The notes beneath the pieces are model-generated. The model saw only the letters and a program-made list of their open reading frames with translations, was not told the origin of the DNA and did not search any database. A stretch of DNA of 64,000 nucleotides from Stropharia rugosoannulata (Eukaryota; Basidiomycota; Agaricomycetes; Agaricales; Strophariaceae): the NCBI GenBank assembly GCA_028532985.1, contig JANCIK010000001.1:2666001-2730000 (forward strand), written 5' to 3'. Below are positions 25,169 to 36,182 of this stretch, one piece after another. Position numbers and translations under genes: made by a program. Positions within the stretch are counted from its first letter, which is position 1. Every line of letters starts with the position of its first letter.

Positions 25169-26934
25169 TTACTTCTTTGGGGCCATTAAAATCAAAACTT
25201 TGTCTTTCCCAGCGCGTAGTATAGCAATAGTGCCATTTATAAGGTCAGATGGTTCAATCCTATCCTGTACTGTTTGAATGACACGACCATTCAAATACAG
25301 ACCTCGAGATGTTATTAAAGCCCGCGATGCAGCTTTGAATTTGTAAGTAAGCATAAGGTTATTAGAACTTGTCTACTTACAATTTGACGAGACGAGACCA
25401 TGTTTTGATGCCAGTTTCCCTAAAGGAGCGCTAGTCAGTTCCTGAAGAGTTGTCTTGATCAGACGCGGGTCATCCTGAAATGCCGACACAATATCTGCAG
25501 TTGTTAACTTGGAGTAATCTGATCCGAAAAGCAAGCTGGTTTTAGTGATCGCTTGAAGAACCCCAGACTCTGTAGGGAGGAAGGTAAGAACACAACGGCA
25601 TATCAAAAGTGTAAAGCCTCGCACTCATGTGGACCATTTCTGTGATTTCTGCGGCAAGGCGTGACTGCGCCAAACGTTTATCCGGTTGGACCTGTATCAG
25701 AAGTGTTAACGATCACAGAGAACATGGAAAGTTGGCTTACTTCATGTGCCTTTTCAATTTCCCCGATTTCTTCATTTGAAAGTAGAGTGAATAATTTTAA
25801 GTACTTGCCCACATCGGCATCTGCGACCTTCAAGAAATACTACGCAAAATGTGAGCTTCTGCGCAATGCTTTTAATGTGCCAAACCTGCCTGGTAGAAAT
25901 CAAACACGGAAGTCAAGGTTTGGTCCAACCAGATGGCATTGCCGGCGCTTTTCCCGAATTTTTCTCCAGTCGACGTAGTAAGCAAAGGAGTAGTCATGCC
26001 GAACGCCTCAGGAGCGAGATTCACCCCAAACGCTTCAGACGCCCTCAACTTTCCTATTAAGTCTAACCCGGCTACTATGTTTCCCCACTGATCCGAACCA
26101 CCGACTTGTATAGAGCACCCAAAATGTCTGTTTAAGTGATGGAAGTCGTAAGCTTGCAGTAACTGATAAGTGAATTCAGTGAAATTGAGTCCTTGTTGCG
26201 AACTAAGCCGTGCGGACACGCTAACTCGATGTTTCAGAGGGGCACAGAAATTTACATCATTTGTTCTTACCTCTCGCGATTGAGCATGGTGTTTATTCGG
26301 ACATGAGATCCAACTTTGTACAAGAAGTCAAGCAAACTGAAAGATTTATGCCATTCAAGGTTGTTGACGACTTGAGGCTCTGAATCAAGGTGATTCACTT
26401 CCACGCGGGATGACGCGTACAGCAAAGCTCTGTGAAAGAACGTCTGGATACTTGCAGTTAAACTGGCTGCGTTGTCATCAACCTGTTTAATATCAGCTAA
26501 TTGGCGCTCTACAAGTCTTCCTGAAGGATCCCCAACGCGCCCTGTCGCCCCACCGATCTACTAATTGTTAAATTCGAAAAAATGTAAAGTTGCAATAATG
26601 GCTCACAAGTGGAATGATTTTGTGACCACGTAAACGAAAATGCAGGAGTGCAAGCAACGGGATAAGGTGTCCAATATGAAGTGATTTAGCGGTCGGGTCT
26701 ACACCTGCGTAGATGGTTTGTTTTCCAGTTTCAATTGCATTTGCTAGAGCGTCACGTCTATTATATATTGGTACAAAACGACTTTGCAGAATAAGCTACA
26801 AACCTTGTCACGTCTTGAATAAACCCCCGCTGTGCTAATTCTTGAAGCACAGGAATAGGCTTAGAAGGAGTGTGGAATTGGCGCTGTGGAATCACAGATA
26901 GAAGTTTGCGCGACGCACGCCGACTGGACCACAT
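25169..26934 (-). CDS. MSY1: Mitochondrial tyrosyl-tRNA synthetase
   Basis: Class I tyrosyl-tRNA synthetase of bacterial/mitochondrial type. ATG at 26932-26934 gives [20 protein letters not shown], an Arg-rich presequence ending near FHTPSK. Then [33 protein letters not shown] (HIGH), [31 protein letters not shown], the Tyr-recognition [27 protein letters not shown], and [13 protein letters not shown] (KMSKS variant). The C-terminal part holds [11 protein letters not shown], an anticodon-binding region, and an S4-like end ([18 protein letters not shown]) ending VLILMAPKK. Seven introns or so. Divergent from RPS23. Confidence 0.93.
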
Positions 26935-27266
26935 GACTAGGACAGGGAAGGTATTGCGAAGACAAGATCAACACTGATTTATGATATTCAACTTGCTAGC
27001 CCTTGCCCTCAAATTGCCCTTATATAAAATTGCTGACTGAAAGGAATGTAGTGTTGAATGCTCGTATGTGTGTGCCGAACGCTACGAGTTCTTCCTGATT
27101 CAGGAATAGAGGGGCTCGTTAGCCTATCAAACGCTTCGAGCTTCCGGTACTACCCGTATTATGTGATGTCGGAGTTTGAGGACTGTATCAGTTTTTCAAA
27201 TTAAGGTTTACCGGCTGTTCCGCGAGTTCGCTATCGCCAGCATCAGAATCGTACACCACCGCAAGA
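26935..27266. promoter_or_regulatory. Divergent promoter, MSY1 / RPS23
   Basis: 332 bp between divergent starts. A TATA-like TTATATAAAAT lies near 27020. The part next to RPS23 is pyrimidine and purine rich, as is common for ribosomal protein promoters. No specific site is asserted. Confidence 0.4.
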
Positions 27267-27916
27267 ATGGGCTGTAGGTGGACACTCTGAATTGAACACT
27301 AGCTTATGTCTCATTATTCTGCTTTGCATAGCCAACAAACCTCGTGGTCTTCAAGCAGCCCGCAAGTTGCGGACTGACCGTAGGGACAATCGCTGGGTAA
27401 GACTGGTTCATCTACCCCAAGTCAACTCACTTATTATCCTACAGGCGGACAAATCCTACAAAAAACGCGCCCTTGGAAACATCTACAAAACCTCGCCTAC
27501 TGGGGGATCTTCGCACGCGAAGGGTATCGTATTGGAGAAAGTCGGTGTGGAGGCCAAGCAACCAAATTCTGCCATCCGCAAATGTGTTCGCGTGCAGTTG
27601 ATCAAGAACGGAAAGAAGGTCACTGCTTTCGTGCCTGTGCGTCGTGTTTTGATGTTAGAACGTTAAATATGTCTAATATATCTATGCAGAACGACGGTTG
27701 CCTTAACTTTGTGGACGAGAACGACGAAGTTCTTATCTCTGGTTTCGGTCGCCGAGGCAAGGCAAAGGGTGATATTCCCGGTGTGCGATTCAAGGTCGTT
27801 AAGGTGTCTGGTGTTGGTCTTCTTGCCCTGTGGAAGGAGAAGAAGGTCCGTATAAAATATAGTCCTGTTACATTTCTTAAACGTATCTTTCTTTGCAGGA
27901 AAAGCCCAGGTCATAA
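27267..27916 (+). CDS. RPS23: 40S ribosomal protein S23 (uS12)
   Basis: uS12 of the small subunit, at the decoding centre. Translation starts at ATG 27267 with a tiny first exon (ATGGGCT), joined to [19 protein letters not shown]. Then [57 protein letters not shown] (containing the conserved decoding-loop PNSAxRK), TAFVP joined by an intron to [20 protein letters not shown], and [20 protein letters not shown]. The last exon supplies EKPRS (stop 27914-27916). Length of about 145 aa is normal. Four introns, the last about 50 nt. Confidence 0.95.
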
Positions 27917-28633
27917 ATTCTGTGTCCAATGCTATTCTCTTTGTACTCCACTATGTACATACGAAATTATGACTCGTATGCCTCTTTCTTTTATGCTCTT
28001 ACGATTAGTGTGACTCTGTGAACGGACACATCGATGTTGTGAAATATTAAGTGGTGCGTGCGTTATATCAATTATTTGTAATGCTGCCTATATCGTGCGG
28101 TCACGTGACTCAACATTGAATTCATCCAACATGAATGTAGTAAATGTATCTCTTGTGCTCGGGCATGTATTGTCGCCAGTGAGGAATGCGATAAATGTCT
28201 CCCAAAATAGTTTTGGATAGAAACTTGTTCTTTGCTTGGTTTGAGGTCAGAGCATCATTTGTTCGATATCCAAGGACGTTATTGTCTCAAGGCCTACGGT
28301 GGTTGTCTAAGAATCGAGACGACCTTGCGAACACAATTGACGAATCTGCCATGCATTCGGAATTGTTTTCTGTCACCTTTACACAACCTTTACATGCCTA
28401 TTTGGTCGTCGCCGACCTGGGCACTTTGATAGTGCCGCAGGGTTGACATCAGTTGGGAGTATTGAAATGCCGTTCAACAATCCCATCTGTGTCGAAAAAT
28501 AAGCCATCCTTCTAAACCAAACGTGAGCCTTACAACACTGTCGTTGGACCCAAGCGACGGTCATGAGAAATAAATAGGATGGCATGTGGTTTTGATAGTG
28601 GCCACTGAAAGTTAGCAGCTTTAATTGCGTACG
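27917..28633. other. Intergenic region flanking the transposon island
   Basis: About 715 bp downstream of RPS23. A plus-strand frame at 28195-28446 begins with ATG and is open for 83 codons, but I recognise no domain and no splice-linked continuation. CACGTGAC occurs near 28102. Before the Gypsy insertion this joined directly to 51984-52445, so about 1.2 kb of spacer separated RPS23 from CDS1. Confidence 0.4.
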
Positions 28634-28852
28634 TGTAAGGATGCTATCCTTACATCATGACATCACATGCCACTCTCACATAAGTAGCCGGAGCCACGCC
28701 TAGTCAACACCTCTTTCCTTCTGCTTTTCCTGTCGTCTGTTCTCCTGTTGTAGCCACTCCGAATCCACACGCGCATTCAGTTTCTTTTTGTGTGTTTCCG
28801 TGAGTCTTCCTTCCATCCAAACTCCAGTGTTTTCCGCCTCGGCGGTTTTCCA
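28634..28852 (+). repeat. 5' LTR of Gypsy element
   Basis: 219 bp, reading as base-for-base identical to 51765-51983. It starts with a perfect inverted repeat, TGTAAGGAT and ATCCTTACA around GCT, which could form a hairpin at the very end of the LTR. Confidence 0.95.
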
Positions 28853-28965
28853 CTTTTTTTGAAACTTTGTGCGCGCCGTGTGATCTGTCCGTACAGTGGT
28901 ACATCTCGCCTTTAACAAAATCGCCCAGTCCAAAGTCATTCCTTTTCTTCTTACCTCTCTTCTCC

Positions 28966-31632
28966 ATGTTGTCCACACATTTTGAGTCCGTAAAAGTGCC
29001 TGAAAATACTAAGTTTAATGCAGTTTTGGGTGCTACTTTGGGAAGCGTTGCCACGTCTCTTCATGCTCCGGTTAAATTGGGCATTGCTTCGGTTCATTCG
29101 GTTGCTTCGTTATTGGGTGTTGCCTCGGCGGTTTCCAAGGGTGCTCCCTCGTCATTGCCTCGTATTATTGAAGATGAATTATTGGTGCCTCGGGTTCAAG
29201 ATGCCTTTCTGTCTCGCAGATCTACACGTCGTCACCCTATTGGACCACTCTTGGATGGCTCCACGTTACCTCCCGCACGTCTCTCCTCTCGCCGTCGCAC
29301 CTCAGCAGTCGCCTTGCCTTTGTCGGAGTCTGCATCACTGTCTTCTGTGTCTGTGTCGACTGCTCAGCCTCTGTTGTTATCGGAGCCACATGCAATGCCT
29401 GTTGCTACAGAAAACTCTTCAGACAAACACTCGGATGATAATGATTACGGTAAAATAAAGAGCACCATCATGTCCATTGACTCTTTGTCCTCCTCGTTGT
29501 CTGGTGATAGCAGTGTTCCTTTTGCTCCTCTGCATTTTATTGTTCAGCCAAACTATCTACACCACCACTTGTGGAAGGCAAATCTCCGTGCTACTCCGGA
29601 TGCTCAGCCATTTGGCGTTATTCCTATCTTGTTGGACAATGGCTCTGGTTACGTTTTAATCCGCGCTTCTCTCGCTGATAACATGAACCTGTCTCGCACA
29701 CCTTTGGCCGAACCATATCACGCTTCAGGTGCCTGGGATAGTGTGGGCGAACAGGTTTTTACAGAAACAGTAACCTTGTTCATATCCTCCTCCTGTGATT
29801 CTTTTGCCTTGAAACCCGTCACTGCCCTTGTTGCAGATAGCTTGTCCTCGCCTATGATTCTGGGCCGGCCGGTTCTTGTGCACAACAATCTGATCGATGC
29901 TGGAGAACTTAACACAGTTATTTGCGGAAACTCGGGATGGGACCTCATTAATGAGAAGACGGCTCGTATTCCACACATTTCACTAAAAAAGCGTTTTCGG
30001 GGTGTTCCTCGTCCTGTCATTGCACGCCGTCAGCAAGCCCGAGATATCATGGCTGCTCGTCGCTGCCTCATGAATGAACTCAAGTGGAGAATCAAACCTC
30101 GTCGCTTGCATATTGAAAATAGCTCGGCCTCGAAACCTGAACAAGTTGATGTTCCCATTATCGCCTCAATTGCATCTCGTATCGAACAACTTTCAAGTTT
30201 ACAGATATTACACGATAAGGAACAGGAGATCAAGGCGTACTATAAAGATATATTTGAACCAATTCCCCATGCAAATCTACTTCCTATGACGGAAACAGCA
30301 CGCATTCGCTTAAAGGATGTTAACAAGAAGATTGCCACGAGAAATTATAGCTGCCCTCGGAAATTCAATGACCTTTTTCGTGAGCTCATTCAGCAGAAAT
30401 TGGATCAAGGTTTCATTCGTCCCTCTAATAGTGAGCACATATCTCCCTCATTCCTTGTTCCCAAGCCAGGAGACAAATCAAAAATGCGTTGGGTTTGCGA
30501 TTATCGCTCCCTGAATGATAACTCGGTGCCAGATCAGTTTCCACTTCCCCGTGTTGATGACATCTTGCGCGACTGTGCCAAGGGCAAAATCTGGGGTAAG
30601 ATTGATATGACAGAAGCTTTCTTTCAGACGAAGATGGATCCGGACTCCATCAAATACACGGCAATCTCTACTCCCTTTGGTGCTTATGAATGGACTGTAA
30701 TGCCTATGGGTTTTCGTAATTCCCCTGCTATTCAACAACGGCGCCTCACCAATGCTCTGCGACACTTAATTGGCAAGATCTGCCATGTCTATTTGGATGA
30801 CATTATTATCTGGTCAAATTCTCTCGAGGAGCACATGGTAAATGTGCAGCGTGTCCTTGATGCACTTCGCCTCAATCGACTGTATTGTAACGCCTCGAAG
30901 ACTAAACTTTTCTGCTATGAAGTCGAATTTCTCGGTCACAAAATTTCTCAAGAGGGCATTGAACCTTGCCACAAGAAAGTCTCAAAGATTCTAGAATGGC
31001 CAGTTCCTCGGTCATCAAAGGAAGTTCGACAGTTCCTGGGTCTCGTTCGATATTTGAATGCCTTTCTGCCCCATCTTGCTGCACAATCTCGCGTCCTTGA
31101 TGAGCTCACGACAAAGGAATCTGAGAAGAAGTTTCCGGGGTGGTCAGAACGTTACCAGCATGCATTTGATGCTATCAAACAGATTGTTACCTCTCGTGAT
31201 TGTTTGACTACTATTGACTACGATGACTCGACCAAGAAGATATTCTTGACCACAGATGCCAGTGACACTTGCTCAGGAGCGGTTCTCTCTTTTGGTCCTT
31301 CATGGCAGACTGCTCGCCCTGTGGCTTTCGACTCCATGACATTCAAAGGTCCGGAATTGAACTATCCCACCCATGAAAAGGAGTTATTGGCCATTATTCG
31401 CGCACTACGTCGTTGGAAGGTTGACTTACTCGGAGCTGAGTTTTCTGTCTATACAGACCACAAGACCTTGCTAAACTTTCAGCATCAGTCCTCCTTGTCA
31501 CGACGCCAATCTCGCTGGATGGAGGAACTTTGCATTTTTGATTGCCGCTTTGTATACCTGAAGGGGTCTGCTAATTCGGTTGCTGATGCACTCTCACGTT
31601 ACCCACACACAGTTGAATCTCTTAAGGTTGCA
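28966..31632 (+). CDS. Gypsy pol, 5' part (protease, RT, RNase H)
   Basis: First part of a single pol ORF; the first ATG is at 28966 (MLSTHFESVKVPENTK). About 220 Ser/Ala-rich residues without a zinc knuckle come first. Then a retropepsin-like strand, VIPILLDNGSGYVLI, with MILGRPVLV downstream. Reverse transcriptase follows: RWVCDYRSLND, GKIDMTEAFFQTKMD, MPMGFRNSPA and the catalytic YLDDI (about 30789-30803), then FLGHKIS. RNase H has FLTTDASDTCSGAVL and SVYTDHKTLLNF. Its coding sense ends at SLKVA, codon Ala 31630-31632, where the KDZ transposon begins; the frame runs on by chance to a stop at 31696-31698 inside the inverted repeat. The protease motif reads DNG rather than DT/SG. Confidence 0.9.
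31626..31632. repeat. 7-bp target site duplication, left copy
   Basis: GGTTGCA, repeated at 49894-49900. Pol reads ...AAG GTT GCA here and GTT GCA GAG... on the other side, so one copy suffices for the intact gene. Confidence 0.9.
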
Positions 31633-31914
31633 CACATAGAACAGTCCCCTGGTACCGTACCCTATAATGTATTCGGGGACTATATATATACTATATGACA
31701 TAACATCATTCCTGCCAATTCTTTATTTAGATCTCTGCCATGTGTCACAGACGGATCCGGCGACTAAACGTCTACCGTAGGCTATAGCGTCATTCCGGCA
31801 GAATGCGGGTTCCCAGCCACCGTTCCAGCTCGGCATCGGGCCGACACACCACCCCTCGGAGGGTCGGTCGGTGCCCCGAGGTGTTGGTCGGTGGCAAGCT
31901 ACCCAGACTCGGCT
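31633..31914. repeat. Left terminal inverted repeat of KDZ-TET element
   Basis: About 282 bp, the reverse complement of 49612-49893 with four mismatches over the outer 270 bp and a few more at the inner edge. It contains an AT run (TATATATATACTATAT) and a cluster of TCGG/CCGA words at about 31832-31895. Confidence 0.95.
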
Positions 31915-32295
31915 TGGTAATTAGCATCCTCAAAGCATTCTGATTGTTATATAAGTAGGGGTTTTTAGTGCTCTTATATATATGATAGAGTACCAGCTCC
32001 AACATCCTACACCTGTCCTCAGCGCCGGCCACCGGATCCAGACGGACACCGATATTGACCTTTTAGATATAAGCATTTTATGTTTGTTATTGTCTTTGCT
32101 CATTGAATGCATGTTGCTGTGATTGTAAGGTCGGCTAAATACTGGTGTTAATCGGACCTCTCCGACAACGAATCGGTATCCGATCAGCTCCATTTCGGCC
32201 CATCGGCACGTGACATACATGTGGAAGTAACATTTTCTTACTACCCTACTACTTAGTATACTACTACGACCGTCCATTGCACTACGTCAGGTACC
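31915..32295. promoter_or_regulatory. Subterminal region and TET gene promoter
   Basis: 380 bp between the left inverted repeat and the TET/JBP start codon. It contains a dense run of short inverted words: AATCGGACCTCTCCGA followed by AATCGGTATCCGAT (about 32150-32174), and TTTCGGCCCATCGG. These could be transposase-binding or promoter sites. No coding sequence is evident. Confidence 0.5.
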
Positions 32296-33582
32296 ATGTC
32301 GCATTTACTAGCACTAGACTTGACGGAAACTGTTGCAAAATATATGAAGGCACGTTTCCACACAATTGTCACGGGCGAAGTGGTCAATATCCATTGGCCA
32401 TACAATGCTTGTCTTCAATGTGATTGCGACGATATGGTTGATGAGGTCGTAACGGCATTTCGTAACCGCAGTAAGATAAGGACTGCTATTTGGTGGATGA
32501 CTTGCTTACCATTTCTAATAGAAGAGACATCCTGGAATGTTGAAGATTATGTTTCTTGTTTAACTCAAAAACAGAACGGTCAAAATCAAGAACTGGAGAC
32601 AGCTATGTCCAAAAAATTTGGAGGATTACAAAGTAGCGAAGCCCTTATCACTGAGGCATGTCTGATCACAGACTTATCTGGCAATATGCTGTTGTGGTAT
32701 CTCCCAAATACTCTAACAAAATCAAGAGAGGTTGAGTGTTCCAAATTGTCCTTATAACAATAACTAAAAATAGTGGCAGAGTATGATATGGGAAGGTGTA
32801 GCATCCATGGGGTCATTCATAAAAGTTGCAAACAAATCTAACAATTCAAGTGGGCCAACATACTACGCCACAGGATCAGCATCGGAGTCCGGTCGGGAAT
32901 TGAGCTCGGCGTCCGGTCGGGAATTGGCATCGCATGTCATTCCAGAGATCGCGTCAGGAACTGTAACAATTGCACCTTCCTCATATGAGGTTGGTCATGA
33001 GGTGGGTTCTTTGACACGAGCACAGTGTGTGTGTATAATAACAAGAGTAACTAGAAGACCAACAATCTGGAAATGTCGTCTTTGTTAAATGTAAAGAACA
33101 GGAATTGGCTTGAGAGCCAGAAGGAGCTTTCGGCCTTGATTGGAGGCTTACTTTCCATTATTCATCCAGAGCAGTACGAGCAAGGAATTGCTTGCTTGAA
33201 GTACATCCAGGCTCATCCCGATATGCTTGCCAACTCAGCAGAATTGACCGAGGTGATGAATTTTTGGAGTGCCCCTTTTATGGCAATCACCATTATCAGC
33301 AACCGGAGCACCCCGTTTCACCGAGACACGGGAGCCGATACGAGTGCCTTTGATGTCTTGATCAACATTGGTACCACTCCCAATGTGTACTTTGAATTAC
33401 CAGGCTTGGGCATTAGACTGGCATACAGAGGTGGAACAGTTATCGGAATGTCATCAAGGGTACTTGTCCATGGGGTGGCTAACAACATTGACAGAATTTG
33501 TATTATCTATCATTCTAAGCACACCATTACTGAAGCATTGCATGGACAAGTACTCCCATGGATGAATATTTCACAATTTTAG
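32296..33582 (+). CDS. TET/JBP family 2-oxoglutarate/Fe(II) DNA dioxygenase
   Basis: A fungal TET/JBP-like dioxygenase, a family that oxidises 5-methylcytosine in DNA. Three exons (32296-32730, 32774-33001, 33055-33582) give 396 aa with no internal stop. The N-terminal region has LITEACLITDLSGNMLLWYL, typical of the family. The catalytic double-stranded beta helix begins near FWSAPFMAITIISNRSTPFH: the metal motif is H310-R-D312, then FDVLINIG, FELPGLGIRLAYRGGTVIGM, the distal metal His in VLVHGV (H360), and the 2-oxoglutarate Arg in IDRICIIYH (R368). All active-site residues are present. A short duplication in exon 2 gives SGREL twice. It lies just inside the left end of the KDZ element and reads inward. 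The family is confident; activity on 5mC is inference. Confidence 0.9.
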
Positions 33583-33651
33583 TTAACTTTGCTCCTGTAT
33601 TGTTTTCGGGTTTATGAATTATTTGTGCAAAAAAATTCTATACTATTACAT

Positions 33652-35834
33652 TCAATCAATGTCAATGGTACCCTGCTCAAAACTAAAGTCATCTTCATCA
33701 TTTTCATCATCATCATCATCATCAGCGCTATCCTCAGAGGCAGCGGAGTCGTCATCGGAGTCCGAGTTTTCACTCGGAAGAGAGGAGAGAGCCGATGAAG
33801 GCCGGACGGAATCAACAATATTCGTGTCCGTCTCGCCATCGGCGTCATCGTCAGCATCGGCGTCATCGTAAGTAGACGAGGTAAAGCCTGGTGGGATATC
33901 TTCTTCGTAAGCCGCAACACTAGGTAAATTGACGAGACTGTGCTCAGGAGAAGGTTCGGCGCCACGCCGATCAAGACTTGCAGGCGACCCAAGATAACCG
34001 GTCTTTATGATTCCATCGTCACCACGGCCAGAACTCTCGGAGGCTTCATCTGATTGTTCGATGTTTGGAGGGGTATCTTCTTCCACTTCCACGTCAGCAG
34101 TGAAAGCGGGAATAGTTAGTGGCCGACCGGCCTCCGACTCGAAGACTACTATGTTTGTCGGCATGGCAGGTGGCGGATCCTCACCATAGAAGTCGTCTTC
34201 TTCCTGCGTACCGTCGGCTTCACTCTGCTTCCCCTTCATGTCAGTATCGGAGACCTCCGACTCCGCCGAGTTATTTCCGTTATCCTCAATAGATTCACTT
34301 GTCGGGGGGAGCTCCTCGTCAATGGATTCGTCCGCGCTGTCAGTGATTTCCGAAAGGACTTCAATTGTCGGAGGGATGTCCTCGTCGAAATGTTTGATTG
34401 GCATTTGAGGCCCGTCGGCGTCGGAAACGGAGTGCGGCACAAGAACGGGCACAAGAACGGGTGCCGGCAAGCGAGTGTGCCCGCCGGGATGAACTGGATA
34501 TTTAGAGTTTGGTGAGAGAATTCGAACGGACTTCGATTTCCCTGTTTGTCGCGGAGCCCGAGTCGGCACCGACTCGGATTGATCTGTTCAAAATTATCAT
34601 TGTTTGTGGTTATTTATTTTTGAGGGTACTTACTGAGCATTTCTGGCCGGAATTGACGCTTGAATTCTTCTGGTGGATTTGCACCGTACTTGTGAGGGAT
34701 GACGCCGGTATCCGACACATGCTTTGCGATTGCTTCATATTGATTAATGACATAATTTGACCGCTGCATTGCCATGCCCACACTGCGCGTGGTAGATGCA
34801 AATTGGGTCCCAAGATTCTGCAATTCTTTAATTGCGGTGTCTGCCAAATCTTTCCATTGGGAGCACTTTTCGCAGACAACCCTTATGGCTTCAGGATTAG
34901 GAAGGTTGGTCGATGCCTGTGTTTGTGATGAGATATTCTTCACGCCCGACGTGCGTGATAAAGCCGCCGGTGACCATAATCGGGCGCCGGTAGATCGTTC
35001 CGATGCTTTGGTCGGCGGTCCTGATCGACCCATTGGAGGTGGTTCTCTGTTATGGGATGGAGACGGTTCCCGTCAGTGGAATGGCCTTGGTGCTTGAGTC
35101 ACCGGCAACACAATTTTGGTTCTGTCGTACGCGGCTTGCCACTTTGGCAAGGCTAAGCAGTCATCTGGAATCGGTCGGGGGTTCAACAGCCACCGATCCT
35201 GATCCGTGTCGCGTTTCTCTGCCCTCTGCTGGTCCTGATCGTTGGTGCTTTCTTCTTCATCGTCCGCTTTCCTCCAGCCCCTGAATATGGTGCTCCCCAA
35301 GACGGCTTCCTCATACGCGGCCATGTGCTCGATGATGTTGACATAGGCTGGAATTGAATCAATGACATTTTGCCCCGATTGATTCCACCAATAATGGTAG
35401 TCTGCGGTCATGGTCAAGATAGCCGCGTCATCATCTTCACTGTATTCTCGGTCCACCAATCCTGGTATGTTTGAGGAATCTGTTTCGTCCGATGGTTCGT
35501 ACATAGCGCGGACCATGAAGTCGAAAAAGTATGGAATTTCAATGACAAATCCCTGTATATGGCAAAATCCAATGTACGAAAGGGCAGCTTCCTAGCTCGC
35601 GCTGTATTAGTATGTCTATTTGAATAATAGGATTGTACTCACTACTTCCGCGGAGACATTGTACCAGTAAGGAAGGCCATCCCAAATATCTTTGAACACA
35701 GCCCTCGCGGCCATGCGCACCCGAGCCATGAGGAGGTGTACCTTGATGTTGGCGCGTTCCTGGCAATCACGGAAGTTAGATGCGTGAATGGGAAAGGGCA
35801 TTTTGCCAACTAGATCAGGGGTGTCGGGATCCAT
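33652..35834 (-). CDS. Transposon-encoded acidic-tailed protein of unknown function
   Basis: Unassigned. Exons join in frame from ATG 35832-35834: MDPDTPDLVGKMPFPIHASN, then MARVRMAARAVFKDIWDGLP, then EAALSYIGFCHIQGFVIEIP (after the intron near 35640-35590), then FMVRAMYEPSDETDSSNIPG and ADYHYWWNQSGQNVIDSIPA. A middle exon (VVCEKCSQWKDLADTAIKEL and following) is helical with one CxxC. The last exon (33652-34570) is a very acidic disordered tail with repeated DIPP/DTPP words and a poly-Asp run from (TCA)n repeats at about 33697-33722. Proteins like this seem usual beside KDZ/TET genes in Agaricomycetes, but I know no function. A role in transposition or chromatin binding is a guess. Confidence 0.65.
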
Positions 35835-36182
35835 TCTATAACGCAAGGGTAAGGATAACAAAAGCGACTTTTACTGTTCCGTTGATGGTTGGATATAATC
35901 ACATGACATTTGTCGGTGTGATCCGTTGATTACACAATCATATCACGTGTGCAGCATAGATCTTTACAGAAATACTTATTGTCTATCTGTAAGTAAATGA
36001 GATGTGTTGAAATAAAAGGCTCTTCAGTTACATTGCCCTACTAATTCCACATTTACAGTTCCTTCTCTACATACACATGGAATGAACAAACAATATTGAG
36101 AGAAGATCGGCTTGTTACCAAGTGTCGGATGTATCGGTCGCCGTGTCGGTCATGTGTGCTGTACAGCAGTGCAATTCTCTAA
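35835..36182. other. Spacer with degenerate copy of the transposase gene end
   Basis: About 350 bp upstream of the acidic-tailed gene and downstream of the transposase stop. Bases 36001-36063 resemble 36231-36291 inside the transposase last exon (shared words GATGTGTTGAAATAAAA, GCTCTTCAGTTACA, ATTCCACATT). TCGG words occur at about 36125-36150. Confidence 0.55.
36001..36063. repeat. Partial direct duplication of transposase 3' end
   Basis: About 60 bp, direct orientation, roughly 75-80% like 36231-36291 by eye. It repeats the piece of the coding sequence around MWNELGRVTEELFIS, now outside any ORF, so it is a decayed segmental duplication. Confidence 0.6.

Noticed and set aside
28195..28446. 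83-codon plus-strand ORF downstream of RPS23
   Set aside because: It has an ATG but no recognisable domain and no plausible exon partners; kept only as intergenic.
31790..32032. ORFs across the left inverted repeat (31790-32032, 31930-32277)
   Set aside because: They overlap the inverted repeat and subterminal DNA, with no family features and no counterpart in the right repeat.
33697..33722. TCA trinucleotide repeat as a microsatellite of interest
   Set aside because: It encodes the poly-Asp end of the acidic-tailed protein and is ordinary low-complexity coding sequence.
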